Positions 8,272 to 16,119 of a DNA stretch of 25,660 nt are shown in pieces. A model generated the notes under the pieces. That model made no database searches, was not told where the DNA came from, and saw only the letters and a list, made by a program, of their open reading frames with translations. The translations under genes and the position numbers were made by a program. Source of the DNA: Thermodesulfobacteriales bacterium (GTDB lineage: Bacteria > Desulfobacterota_D > UBA1144 > Nemesobacterales > UBA2774); the NCBI GenBank assembly GCA_004525335.1, contig SPCL01000009.1:1-25660 (forward strand), written 5' to 3'. How positions within the stretch are numbered: the stretch's first letter is position 1; every line of letters starts with the position of its first letter.

Positions 8272-9284
8272 AGGTTTACTACGATAAGGATATAAATCAG
8301 AAAAAACTTAAAAAAAGAAAGATCGCAATTGTTGGTTATGGTAGTCAAGGACATGCCCATGCGCAGAACTTAAGAGACAGCGGAATGAATGTCGCAATAG
8401 GTCTTAGGAAAGGAAGCGGCAGCTGGGATAAAGCCAAAGGAGCTGGATTTGATGTTATGACAGTAGATAAAGCCAGCAAATGGGCTGATATAATTATGGT
8501 CCTTGCGCCTGATACAAGCCAGGCTGATATTTATAACGAATCAATAGTAGATAATCTAAATCCGGGTGATGCAATTGTCTTTAGCCACGGACTCAATATT
8601 CATTACGCTCAGATTGTTCCTCCGCCTAACGTAGATGTCTTTATGGTGGCTCCAAAAGCTCCCGGACATACCGTAAGGGGTCAATTTGAAGATGGAGCGG
8701 GTGTCCCAATGCTAATTGCTGTTCATCAGGACTCAACCGGAGAAGCAAAGGATCTTGCTCTGGCATATGCAGGGGCAATCGGCGGTGGAAGAGCGGGAAT
8801 AATAGAAACAACTTTCAAAAATGAAACTGAAACTGATCTGTTCGGTGAGCAAGCTGTACTTTGCGGAGGAATAACCGCATTAATTCAGGCAGGTTTTGAA
8901 ACTTTAGTTGAAGCCGGTTATCCACCGGAGATGGCATATTTTGAATGCTGTCATGAAGTAAAACTCATTGTTGACTTGATTTATGAAGGTGGCATTACAA
9001 ACATGCGTTACTCCATTAGCGATACAGCAGAATATGGTGATCTCACCAGAGGCCCTAGAGTTGTTAACGCAGAGACTAAGAAGGAAATGAAGAAAATCCT
9101 GACAGAAATTCAAAACGGGGAGTTTGCAAGAGAGTGGATACTTGAGAATAAGGCGGGACGACCTGTTTACAATGCACTTCTGAAAAAAGGGCAAGAGCAT
9201 CCAATAGAAGAGATTGGTGGGCAGCTCCGTAAAATGATGAGCTCTCTATTTAAGAGTAAACTTGTCGATAAAACAAAGAACTAA
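8268..9284 (+). CDS. ilvC: Ketol-acid reductoisomerase (class I)
   Basis: Mg- and NADPH-dependent isomeroreductase converting acetolactate or acetohydroxybutyrate to the dihydroxy acids, the second common step of branched-chain amino acid synthesis. 338 residues, the short class I form. Seen: GYGSQGHAHAQNLRDSG nucleotide-binding loop, RKGSGSWDKA, PKAPGHTVR, and the knotted C-terminal metal-binding stretch with ETDLFGEQAVLCGG and EAGYPPEMAYFECCHEVKLIVDLIYEGG. The start overlaps the ilvN stop by four bases, and its own stop shares bases with the psd start (TAATG). Dihydroxyacid dehydratase (ilvD) is not in the window. Confidence 0.97.
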   Translation: MKVYYDKDINQKKLKKRKIAIVGYGSQGHAHAQNLRDSGMNVAIGLRKGSGSWDKAKGAGFDVMTVDKASKWADIIMVLAPDTSQADIYNESIVDNLNPGDAIVFSHGLNIHYAQIVPPPNVDVFMVAPKAPGHTVRGQFEDGAGVPMLIAVHQDSTGEAKDLALAYAGAIGGGRAGIIETTFKNETETDLFGEQAVLCGGITALIQAGFETLVEAGYPPEMAYFECCHEVKLIVDLIYEGGITNMRYSISDTAEYGDLTRGPRVVNAETKKEMKKILTEIQNGEFAREWILENKAGRPVYNALLKKGQEHPIEEIGGQLRKMMSSLFKSKLVDKTKN

Positions 9285-9958
9285 TGATGATAAGACGGGC
9301 GCCTGTAGCGTCTGAGGGATTTGTCTACATAGGCATATTTGCTCTTCTTGCATGGGCTGCAGCTATTATCGGTTTTACCGTTCTTTCTTTCATATTGGCG
9401 TTACTGGCGATCTTGAATGTTCTTTTCTTCCGCGATCCCAAACGAACTATACCAAATGAGCCTGATGCGTATTTATCTCCAGCAGATGGGGTAATTATAT
9501 TCGTTGAGGATTCATATGAAAGAGATTTCTTGAATTCCAATGAATTGAAAATAAGTATATCCCTTGCCGTATATGACTGCCATATTAATAGAATGCCAAC
9601 AACCGGCAAAGTAGTAGCTGCTAAGTACACTCACGGCAGTTTTCATATTGCAAACATGCCTGGTTGGTTATATCCCGAAAACATGAAAAAAAAATCTGAT
9701 GATAATGAGCGGTTATCCACACTCATAGAAACCCCTGATGGGAAACAAATAGTAGTTTCACAAATAGCAGGTTTCTTAGCCCGAAGGATAGTTTCGTACG
9801 CTGAGCCAGAAATGGAATTTAAAAGTGGTGAAAGATTTGGTATTATTAAATTTGGGTCCAGGGTAGATTTGTATCTGCCTGAGGGATCTTTACTAGATGT
9901 TAAAGTAGGCCAAAGAGTCTGGGCAGGTGAGACTATTGTGGCTAGGATGGGGAATTAA
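9284..9958 (+). CDS. psd: Phosphatidylserine decarboxylase, short (PSD-A) type proenzyme
   Basis: Makes phosphatidylethanolamine from phosphatidylserine using a pyruvoyl group formed by self-cleavage. 224 residues, the short 'archaeal-type' family. Seen: two hydrophobic helices (about 13-47), SPADG (65-69), VYDCHINRMP (His100), and the self-cleavage site FGSR with Gly191-Ser192; cleavage there would leave a pyruvoyl at the N-terminus of a 33-residue alpha chain. Two consecutive ATGs (9284, 9287) are possible starts; the first overlaps the ilvC stop. pssA begins directly after the stop codon, so substrate-producing and substrate-using enzymes are translated together. Confidence 0.95.
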   Translation: MMIRRAPVASEGFVYIGIFALLAWAAAIIGFTVLSFILALLAILNVLFFRDPKRTIPNEPDAYLSPADGVIIFVEDSYERDFLNSNELKISISLAVYDCHINRMPTTGKVVAAKYTHGSFHIANMPGWLYPENMKKKSDDNERLSTLIETPDGKQIVVSQIAGFLARRIVSYAEPEMEFKSGERFGIIKFGSRVDLYLPEGSLLDVKVGQRVWAGETIVARMGN

Positions 9959-10774
9959 ATGAGAGAGAATAGAAAAAGGTCTAAACGGCAAAGGGTAATG
10001 CCTGTGCTACCAAACTTGTTTACAACGGGCAACTTGTTTTGCGGGCTCTTGTCAATAATGACTTCAATTGAGGTCATAGCTGCTGTTTCAGGAGGAGGAG
10101 CATCTGAAGAGTGGGTTTTTAGAAGGTTCTGGTGGGCGGGGGCTTTTATTGTTATCTCAGCGTTTCTGGACATGATGGATGGCAAACTTGCCAGATTTAT
10201 CAATCATGAAAGTAAATTCGGACTCTCCTATGATTCCTTATCAGATCTTGTATCGTTCGGTGTCGCTCCCGGTGTACTTATCTATTCCTGGGTTCTTATG
10301 GGATCGGGCAAAATTGGCCTGATGGCAGTACTCTTTTATGTTGTCTGTACAGCGCTTAGGCTTGCAAGGTTTAATGTGCAGTCTGGCAATGAAGAAAAAT
10401 TCAGCTTTACGGGACTTCCAAGTCCTGCAGCAGCAGGATTGATGATTGCGCCTGTTATGTTGCTAACAGCACTGAATATCGTTCCTGATTCTAGAGTACT
10501 TTGGTTTTTTCTGATAGCGGCCCCTGTAATAGGACTCTTAATGGTAAGTAACGTTCGTTATAATAAACGCCCATATTTCAACTTCGGTGGCCCATTTAAT
10601 GCCCTAGTCGTAGCCGCAATAATATTAGCTGCTATTATTACCCATCCTGAAATAATGTTTATTTTCATCGTCTACCTTTATGCGCTTGTCGGGCTGGTGT
10701 TGTATGTAATAAAACAGCTAAAAAGCAAACCCAAGCTTAGTGATGAAGCGGAGACACCAAATAGCAGTTCTTGA
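9959..10774 (+). CDS. pssA: CDP-diacylglycerol-serine O-phosphatidyltransferase
   Basis: Integral membrane CDP-alcohol phosphatidyltransferase forming phosphatidylserine, the substrate of the adjacent decarboxylase. 271 residues. Seen: basic N-terminus, PNLFTTGNLFCGLLSIM, then the family signature D-G-x2-A-R-x8-G-x3-D-x3-D in MDGKLARFINHESKFGLSYDSLSD, followed by FGVAPG and several hydrophobic helices. The ATG directly abuts the psd stop. The psd neighbour makes serine rather than glycerophosphate the likely acceptor. A hydrophilic tail (about 258-271) ends the protein. Confidence 0.94.
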   Translation: MRENRKRSKRQRVMPVLPNLFTTGNLFCGLLSIMTSIEVIAAVSGGGASEEWVFRRFWWAGAFIVISAFLDMMDGKLARFINHESKFGLSYDSLSDLVSFGVAPGVLIYSWVLMGSGKIGLMAVLFYVVCTALRLARFNVQSGNEEKFSFTGLPSPAAAGLMIAPVMLLTALNIVPDSRVLWFFLIAAPVIGLLMVSNVRYNKRPYFNFGGPFNALVVAAIILAAIITHPEIMFIFIVYLYALVGLVLYVIKQLKSKPKLSDEAETPNSSS

Positions 10775-10855
10775 AAAAAGTAGTGGTGTTCTGAAAACCC
10801 CTAGATATATTATTATACGTAATCTTCTTTGGTCTCGGTCAACTTAAACTTTTAT

Positions 10856-10887
10856 CAGTTTTAAGACTAACAACGTTACTAAAACTG
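10856..10887. other. Inverted repeat upstream of the M16 peptidase gene
   Basis: CAGTTTTA (10856-10863) and TAAAACTG (10880-10887) are perfect 8-base inverted repeats with a 16-base spacer, 51 bases before the gene start. No T-run follows, so an operator or leader hairpin is more likely than a terminator. Function unknown. Confidence 0.35.
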
Positions 10888-10937
10888 AGTTCTGATTTCT
10901 TAGTATAGATTATAAAAACATGAATAAAGGTAGCCAC

Positions 10938-13802
10938 ATGAATATTGTGAATATATCAAATCAATTATCTGGAATGTATAAAAAAAACAAATCATTAGCC
11001 AAATTAATTTCGTTTTCATCAATGTTTTTAATCTTAGGTATACTGATTGTTTCTTGTAATCAAGAGGAGAAACCAATGGATAGTCAGAATGTAGAAACTG
11101 TAAATGCAAACAAAGTGTCTGGTGAAATAGAATCTGATGGGATAACTAAATACCAACTTGAAAACGGCTTAACGGTAATTCTTGAAGAAAACCATTCTTC
11201 ACCTGTTGTGGCGGTCAATGTCTGGGTTAAGACGGGAAGCGCTTGTGAGGTTGAAGGGGAATACGGACTTGCTCATGTTCATGAACACATGCTATTTAAG
11301 GGCACCGAAAAAAGAAAAGTTGGCGAGATTGCCAGAGTTATAGAAGGTAGCGGCGGTGATATAAATGCTTTCACCTCTTTTGACGAGACTGTCTATTATG
11401 TAGTAATAGCGAGCAGGTTTTTGGACACTGCGCTAGACGTACTAGCTGATGCGATGCAGAACTCTACTTTTGATCCCCAGGAGCTTAGTAAAGAGCTTGA
11501 AGTTGTAGTTGAGGAAATAAGTCGGGGCAAAGATTCTCCTTCTAGAAACCTTAGCGAGAAGATGTTTTCCACCACATTTACAGAACATCCATATGGAAGG
11601 CCTGTTATCGGGTCTGAAGAGAGCGTGAGAAGTTTCACAAGAGAAGGTATTACAGACTTTTACAAGAAATGGTATGCGCCAAATAATATGGTTCTTGTAG
11701 TGGTAGGAGATTTTGAAACTTCAGAGGTTTTGCCCAAGATTGAAGAACTTTACGGGAAATACCCTTCAAGCGAGCTGCCTGTGTGTGATATAAAGAATGA
11801 GCCAGCACAAGAGGGTATGAGGACCTTTGTGATAGACAAACCTCTTCAGGAAGGATATTTCTCCCTTGCTTATCATGTGCCCAACGCAAAGCACGAAGAC
11901 ACGCCGGTGATGGACGTATTGTCTAATGTTCTTGGAGGTGGGGATAGCTCAAGGCTTTTCCAGAATATTAAAGAACAAAAGGCGCTTGTAAACAGTATTT
12001 ACGCCTATGCGTTTACTCCTAAGTACGAAGGAATTTTTGCCGTTGGGGGAAGCATTGATCCCGCTAAATCAAAAGAGGCGCTTTCAGAAATTGTAAAAGA
12101 AATAAACCGTCTTAAATATGAGCCCGTTAGTGAAGAAGAGCTTCAAAGGGTTAAGGTTAATCTTGAGAGTGATGCAATATATACAAAAGAAACAATGCAA
12201 GGTCAGGCACAGAAGCTCGGGTTTTATGAAGTAGAAACGGATGATTTCAGATATGAAGAAGAATATTTAGAAAAAGTGTCAAAGGTGAGAGCGGAAGACA
12301 TTATGCTTGCTGCTCAGAAGTATTTTAATGACGAGAATTTGACTGCGGGTTTTCTGCTTCCTTCAGACAATAATACTATTAAGGAAGAGGAAATTCGGAG
12401 TATTGCTGAAAATGCATCTAAAGAGGTTCAAAAGGTTTCCTCTGAAAATGGCTTAGGTGAATTATTGATAGAAAAAGAACTAATCGTTGATACGGCATCT
12501 TCAGATTCTGCTTTGGAGCTCAGCAAAATACCTGAAAATAAATCTGAAGACAATGACTCCGGTGAAGTGCAAAAATATGTATTAGATAATGGAATTACAG
12601 TTCTAATAAAGAAAAACGATTCAGTTCCATTATTTTCAGCCAGAGCTGCATTTTTAGGTGGAGTTAGGTATGAGGACCAATCTACAAATGGGGTATCCAA
12701 TTTTGTCTCCCGTATGCTTACAAGAGGAACTGAGACAAGAAGCGCACTTCAGATAGCGCAGGAGATTGAATCCATAGCCGGTGAAGTAGAGGAGTATTCT
12801 GGAAGGAACAGTTTTGGTGTTACCGTTGAGTCTCTTAGTAAGAATTTTGTTCCCGCGATGGACATATTCGCAGATGTTGTTCTTAATCCGGGTTTTGCCC
12901 CACAAGAAGTAGAGCGCGCAAGGCGTGAAATACTTGCGGATATTAACAGACAGGGGGATAACCTCCTAAGAATTACTGTAAATCTTTTTCTGGACACTCT
13001 CTATACTGACCATCCTTACAAACTGGATCCTCTTGGTACCATTGATACGGTTAATGCGGCTGATAGTGAGAGTTTGCGGGAGTTTTATGAAAAATATGTA
13101 CGTCCACAGAACATGGTAATCACAGTTGTTGGCAATGTGAATAGAGATGAAGTACTCGAGACTATTAAAAAAGATTTTGGTGGAATGAAAAAAGGTAGTG
13201 CCCCAAATCCCGTTATCAATGCGGATGCCCCACCTCAAGAAATAAGAGAAAGAGTAGAGAAAAAGCGTGATAAAGCTCAGACGCATATATTGCTCGGATT
13301 CCAGGGACCTAGACTTGATGATGAAGATCACTATTCTATAGAAGTCTTAAATACTATCATGTCAGGTATGGGTGGCAGGTTGTTTCTTGAGCTTAGGGAT
13401 AAGAAAAGCCTAGCCTACACTGTAACCTCTTTTTATACACCGGGGCTCGAACCCGGATTTATAGGGGTTTACATTGGCACGGCGCCTCAGAAGGAGCAAG
13501 AGGCCTTACAGGGTATGAAAGAACAGCTTGAGTTACTATTAAAAGATGGCGTAACGGATGAGGAAATTGAACGTGCTCAGAACTATCTTGTCGGAAATTT
13601 CGAAATAGGGCTCCAGCAAAATTCATCCCAGGCTGCTAAGATTACGTTTGATGAACTATACGGCATCGGCTGGGAAGAATACAACGCTTACCCAGAGAAG
13701 ATTTACGCAGTTACAAAAGAAGATGTGCTTAAGGCTGCAAGAAAGTATATCGACATGGATAAATACACACTTGCTATAGTAAAACCAGAAGAAGAGAGTT
13801 AA
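10938..13802 (+). CDS. Two-domain M16 (insulinase-like) zinc peptidase, predicted lipoprotein
   Basis: About 954 residues: two consecutive M16 units. The N-terminus has a Lys-rich stretch, a hydrophobic segment and lipobox IVSC with Cys40, predicting a lipid-anchored envelope protein. The first unit carries the inverted zinc motif HVHEH (113-117, HxxEH) and distal Glu192/193 in ELEVVVEEI, so it should be catalytic. In the second unit (from about residue 545) the equivalent segment is GVSNFVSRMLTRGT: all three ligand positions are replaced (Asn, Ser, Arg), so it is presumably structural, as is common in fused M16 proteins. The ATG at 10938 has AAAGG seven bases upstream; in-frame alternatives are 10920 and 10974, the last giving a more typical signal length. 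Substrate unknown. Confidence 0.9.
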   Translation: MNIVNISNQLSGMYKKNKSLAKLISFSSMFLILGILIVSCNQEEKPMDSQNVETVNANKVSGEIESDGITKYQLENGLTVILEENHSSPVVAVNVWVKTGSACEVEGEYGLAHVHEHMLFKGTEKRKVGEIARVIEGSGGDINAFTSFDETVYYVVIASRFLDTALDVLADAMQNSTFDPQELSKELEVVVEEISRGKDSPSRNLSEKMFSTTFTEHPYGRPVIGSEESVRSFTREGITDFYKKWYAPNNMVLVVVGDFETSEVLPKIEELYGKYPSSELPVCDIKNEPAQEGMRTFVIDKPLQEGYFSLAYHVPNAKHEDTPVMDVLSNVLGGGDSSRLFQNIKEQKALVNSIYAYAFTPKYEGIFAVGGSIDPAKSKEALSEIVKEINRLKYEPVSEEELQRVKVNLESDAIYTKETMQGQAQKLGFYEVETDDFRYEEEYLEKVSKVRAEDIMLAAQKYFNDENLTAGFLLPSDNNTIKEEEIRSIAENASKEVQKVSSENGLGELLIEKELIVDTASSDSALELSKIPENKSEDNDSGEVQKYVLDNGITVLIKKNDSVPLFSARAAFLGGVRYEDQSTNGVSNFVSRMLTRGTETRSALQIAQEIESIAGEVEEYSGRNSFGVTVESLSKNFVPAMDIFADVVLNPGFAPQEVERARREILADINRQGDNLLRITVNLFLDTLYTDHPYKLDPLGTIDTVNAADSESLREFYEKYVRPQNMVITVVGNVNRDEVLETIKKDFGGMKKGSAPNPVINADAPPQEIRERVEKKRDKAQTHILLGFQGPRLDDEDHYSIEVLNTIMSGMGGRLFLELRDKKSLAYTVTSFYTPGLEPGFIGVYIGTAPQKEQEALQGMKEQLELLLKDGVTDEEIERAQNYLVGNFEIGLQQNSSQAAKITFDELYGIGWEEYNAYPEKIYAVTKEDVLKAARKYIDMDKYTLAIVKPEEES

Positions 13803-13868
13803 TATTCTGTTGAGGCTTTACCCCTCTAAATTCTAGAACATGCCTAATTTATTAGTGGCAATACCCTC

Positions 13869-13898
13869 TTGAAATTATAAAATGGATTGGTGTATAAT
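13869..13898 (+). promoter_or_regulatory. Strong sigma70-type promoter of an RNA gene candidate
   Basis: TTGAAA (13869-13874), 18-base spacer, perfect TATAAT (13893-13898). Predicted transcription start near 13903-13905. No protein start follows; the next object is the structured RNA candidate. Confidence 0.65.
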
Positions 13899-13902
13899 GG
13901 GG

Positions 13903-14012
13903 AATTAAGGAGCCCGGGGGTCAAATCTTACCCATATAATCTCATTAAAGGAGGGTTTCATTTAATAGAGAGGGTATGATTTAGTCTGTAAGGTATGGAG
14001 AGACCCCCGGAC
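13903..14012 (+). ncRNA. Unidentified structured RNA candidate (about 110 nt, perhaps to about 14097)
   Basis: It starts at the predicted transcription start. A closing helix of nine perfect pairs (CCGGGGGTC 13914-13922 with GACCCCCGG 14002-14010) encloses a long hairpin: AAATC/GATTT, TACCC/GGGTA, TCTC/GAGA and ATTAAA/TTTAAT (13923-13982), with a T-T mismatch, a 6-base bulge and an 11-base loop, then an unpaired 19-base 3' arm. TCAAATCT (13921-13928) could alternatively pair with AGATTTGA (14015-14022). Further hairpins at 14021-14033 and 14037-14074 precede T-rich bases at 14087-14097, so the transcript may reach about 190 nt. It lacks the conserved SRP RNA loop and does not look like 6S, tmRNA or RNase P RNA. 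The rest of the 410-base gap holds only the tRNA promoter. Confidence 0.5.
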
Positions 14013-14161
14013 CCAGATTTGAATCTTAGATTCTCTAATTCTTTATTCTACCTATAAAGTATAGCGGAAGAATTCTGACTTTCAGTATTATTTTTATTCC
14101 CAAACCAAATCTAAATGTGCACTTCACCAACAGGACGAATAGAATTATAATTATGAGCTTA

Positions 14162-14189
14162 TTGATTTTAGGCACAGGCTAATTATAAT
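14162..14189 (+). promoter_or_regulatory. Promoter of the tRNA-Lys/tRNA-Leu unit
   Basis: TTGATT (14162-14167), 16-base spacer, perfect TATAAT (14184-14189), giving a start about 17 bases upstream of tRNA-Lys. Confidence 0.55.
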
Positions 14190-14212
14190 AATCCTCCTTT
14201 GCTGAATTTAAT

Positions 14213-14286
14213 GGGCTGTTAGCTCAGCTAGGTAGAGCAGATGACTCTTAATCATCGGGCCGGGGGTTCGATTCCCTCACAGCCCA
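14213..14286 (+). tRNA. tRNA-Lys (CTT)
   Basis: Acceptor stem GGGCTGT pairs with ACAGCCC and the discriminator is A. The D arm starts TAGCTCAG, the anticodon stem GATGA/TCATC encloses loop CTCTTAA (anticodon CTT), and the T loop is TTCGATT. The 3' CCA is not encoded (CAA follows). Ten bases separate it from tRNA-Leu, so both are probably cut from one precursor. Confidence 0.95.
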
Positions 14287-14296
14287 CAAAGACAGT

Positions 14297-14381
14297 GCGA
14301 GAGTGGCGGAACTGGCAGACGCGCTAGACTTAGGATCTAGTACCGCAAGGTGTGTGGGTTCGACTCCCTCCTCTCGCACCA
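14297..14381 (+). tRNA. tRNA-Leu (TAG)
   Basis: Class II tRNA. Acceptor GCGAGAG pairs with CTCTCGC, anticodon stem CTAGA/TCTAG encloses loop CTTAGGA (anticodon TAG). A long variable arm has stem ACC-GCAA-GGT, and the T loop is TTCGACT. The 3' CCA is encoded, and a run of six T follows within five bases. Confidence 0.95.
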
Positions 14382-14438
14382 CTTTTTTAGATTTTCTTTA
14401 AACCCTTAAATTTAATCCCTAAACTTATTCATTCCATA

Positions 14439-14444
14439 TATAAT
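14439..14444 (+). promoter_or_regulatory. -10 box six bases before the mutarotase ATG (leaderless type)
   Basis: A perfect TATAAT ends six bases before the ATG at 14451, placing the predicted transcription start on or next to the start codon. No Shine-Dalgarno is present. The -35 region is poor, so this is weaker than the other two leaderless-type starts. Confidence 0.4.
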
Positions 14445-14450
14445 AAACTC

Positions 14451-15362
14451 ATGCCAAGTTCTAAAATTAAGAGTCTAAATAGAGAGTATTCCATTGAGAA
14501 TCATTTAATTTTTAAAGAAGGCTTGGGTGAGCTGGTATATGCTGAGATTAAAAATGAAGCTGCATCGGGACAAATATTTCTTCACGGCGCTCAAATAACC
14601 TCTTTCATTCCTCACGGTCAAGAGCCTGTTTTGTTTCTCAGCCCTCTAAGTCAATATGAACCAGGTAAGGCCATAAGGGGCGGAATTCCCATTAGCTGGC
14701 CATGGTTTGCAGATCATCCTAGAGTTAGTTCAAAACCTGCACATGGGTTTGCCCGAACTTCTTTGTGGGATGTCAGGGCGACTAAAAGAATCTCAGAAGC
14801 CGAGACACAGATTGTGCTTGGGTTAGTGGGTAATCAAAGTACCTGTGAAATTTGGGATTACAGATTTGATCTGGAGCTTACTGTAACTACTGGCAAAGAA
14901 TTAAATGCTCAACTCACTATGACGAACTCTGGAAATCAAGAATTCACTGTCACAAGCGCGTTTCATAGCTATTATAAAGTTGGAAATGTAAATGATGTTA
15001 CGATCTCTGGGTTAGAAGGTGCTAACTATATCGACAAGGTCAATAACTTTACTAAGAAAACACAAGAAGGTTCTATTAGAATTACGAGTGAGACAGATAG
15101 AATTTATTTAGATACAACTAGAGATTGTGTGATCGATGACCCTGTATTAAAACGAAAAATTCGAATACATAAATCTGACAGCAAGTCTACAGTTATCTGG
15201 AATCCTTGGAGTTATAAGGCCCAACAAATGAAGGATTTGGGAGATCAGGATTATTTAAATTTTGTTTGTGTAGAAACAACCAATGCCGGGGAAGATATAA
15301 TTTCAATATCTCCTGGCAAACAGCACAAGTTGGAAATGCGAGTTGAAATTGAAGCTTTGTAA
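14451..15362 (+). CDS. D-hexose-6-phosphate mutarotase (YeaD-like aldose 1-epimerase family)
   Basis: Predicted to interconvert alpha and beta anomers of hexose 6-phosphates in the cytoplasm. 303 residues, family length. Seen: LHGAQITSFIPHG, RGGIPISWPWFADHP, HGFARTSLW (His98), FHSYYKVG (His172) and C-terminal NFVCVETTNAGEDIISISPGK with Glu275. The His and Glu positions fit the galactose-mutarotase-fold general acid/base arrangement. It starts the small cluster after the tRNAs and is followed by msrB 94 bases later. The gene may be transcribed without a 5' leader. Sugar specificity cannot be decided from sequence. Confidence 0.9.
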   Translation: MPSSKIKSLNREYSIENHLIFKEGLGELVYAEIKNEAASGQIFLHGAQITSFIPHGQEPVLFLSPLSQYEPGKAIRGGIPISWPWFADHPRVSSKPAHGFARTSLWDVRATKRISEAETQIVLGLVGNQSTCEIWDYRFDLELTVTTGKELNAQLTMTNSGNQEFTVTSAFHSYYKVGNVNDVTISGLEGANYIDKVNNFTKKTQEGSIRITSETDRIYLDTTRDCVIDDPVLKRKIRIHKSDSKSTVIWNPWSYKAQQMKDLGDQDYLNFVCVETTNAGEDIISISPGKQHKLEMRVEIEAL

Positions 15363-15456
15363 GCGCTTGTTATTGTTGAGCAATATTTACTATGAATAAA
15401 AATGAATCTGAATTGCTGACAGAGTCGTATACTTGGGTGAATAGGAGGTAATAACA

Positions 15457-16002
15457 GTGAAAACAATATTACTTATTGCATTTGTTTTAGTTTTATTTGT
15501 AGGATTTAAATTTATAGGCGCAGATAACTCTTCAGAGAATATTTCTGTAGCTTCTGAGGCTAAGTCTGAAGCTAATCCTTCAAAAGAAGAGCTTAAGAAG
15601 AAGCTTACGCCTCTTCAGTATAAAGTAACTCAGGAAAATGGTACTGAAAGAGCTTTTAGTAACGAGTACTGGGACAATAAGAAGCAGGGGATATATGTGG
15701 ATATTGTTTCGGGTGAGCCTCTTTTTAGCTCCAAGGACAAATTCAAATCGGGCACCGGCTGGCCAAGTTTTACAAAGCCGCTTGCAGCTGAAAATATCGT
15801 AGAAGTCGAAGATACATCGTTTTTGATGAAGAGAGTTGAGGTTAGAAGTAAGAATGCAGATTCTCACTTAGGGCATATTTTTAATGATGGCCCTGAACCA
15901 ACAGGACTTAGATACTGTATAAACTCGGCATCACTCAGGTTTATTCCTGCCGAAGATTTAAAAGATAATGGCTACGATGAATATGTGGTGCTTTTTAAAT
16001 AG
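15457..16002 (+). CDS. msrB: Peptide-methionine (R)-S-oxide reductase with N-terminal membrane anchor
   Basis: 181 residues. Residues 4-20 form a hydrophobic signal/anchor, so the enzyme probably works in the periplasm, repairing methionine-R-sulfoxide. Seen: MsrB core with YWDNKKQGIYVDIVSGEPLFSS, SGTGWPSFTKP, HLGHIFNDGP (137-146) and catalytic Cys154 in RYCINSASLRF. Cys154 is the only cysteine in the protein: both zinc-binding CxxC pairs and the usual resolving cysteine are replaced. Regeneration would therefore need direct reduction or an external thiol. The GTG start has a strong AGGAGG eight bases upstream. A terminator follows the stop. Confidence 0.93.
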   Translation: MKTILLIAFVLVLFVGFKFIGADNSSENISVASEAKSEANPSKEELKKKLTPLQYKVTQENGTERAFSNEYWDNKKQGIYVDIVSGEPLFSSKDKFKSGTGWPSFTKPLAAENIVEVEDTSFLMKRVEVRSKNADSHLGHIFNDGPEPTGLRYCINSASLRFIPAEDLKDNGYDEYVVLFK

Positions 16003-16030
16003 AGACAACTCCTCCTTTAAGAATTAGAGT

Positions 16031-16080
16031 GCCGGGATTAGTTCTGTTAGTGAACAAGTGCTAATCCCGGCTTTATTATT
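16031..16080 (+). terminator. Rho-independent terminator after msrB
   Basis: A perfect 11-bp stem GCCGGGATTAG / CTAATCCCGGC (16031-16041 with 16061-16071), 19-base loop, then T-rich TTTATTATTTTT. It lies between msrB and the convergent gene, and the T-tract favours the plus strand. Confidence 0.85.
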
Positions 16081-16119
16081 TTTGTCTAAATTTAAATAAT
16101 ACAGACTAATAACTTCGAT

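Noticed and set aside
13903..14012. Identity of the structured RNA as SRP RNA, 6S RNA or tmRNA
   Set aside because: The conserved SRP apical loop, the 6S open-bubble rod and the tmRNA tRNA-like ends are all absent; left as unidentified.
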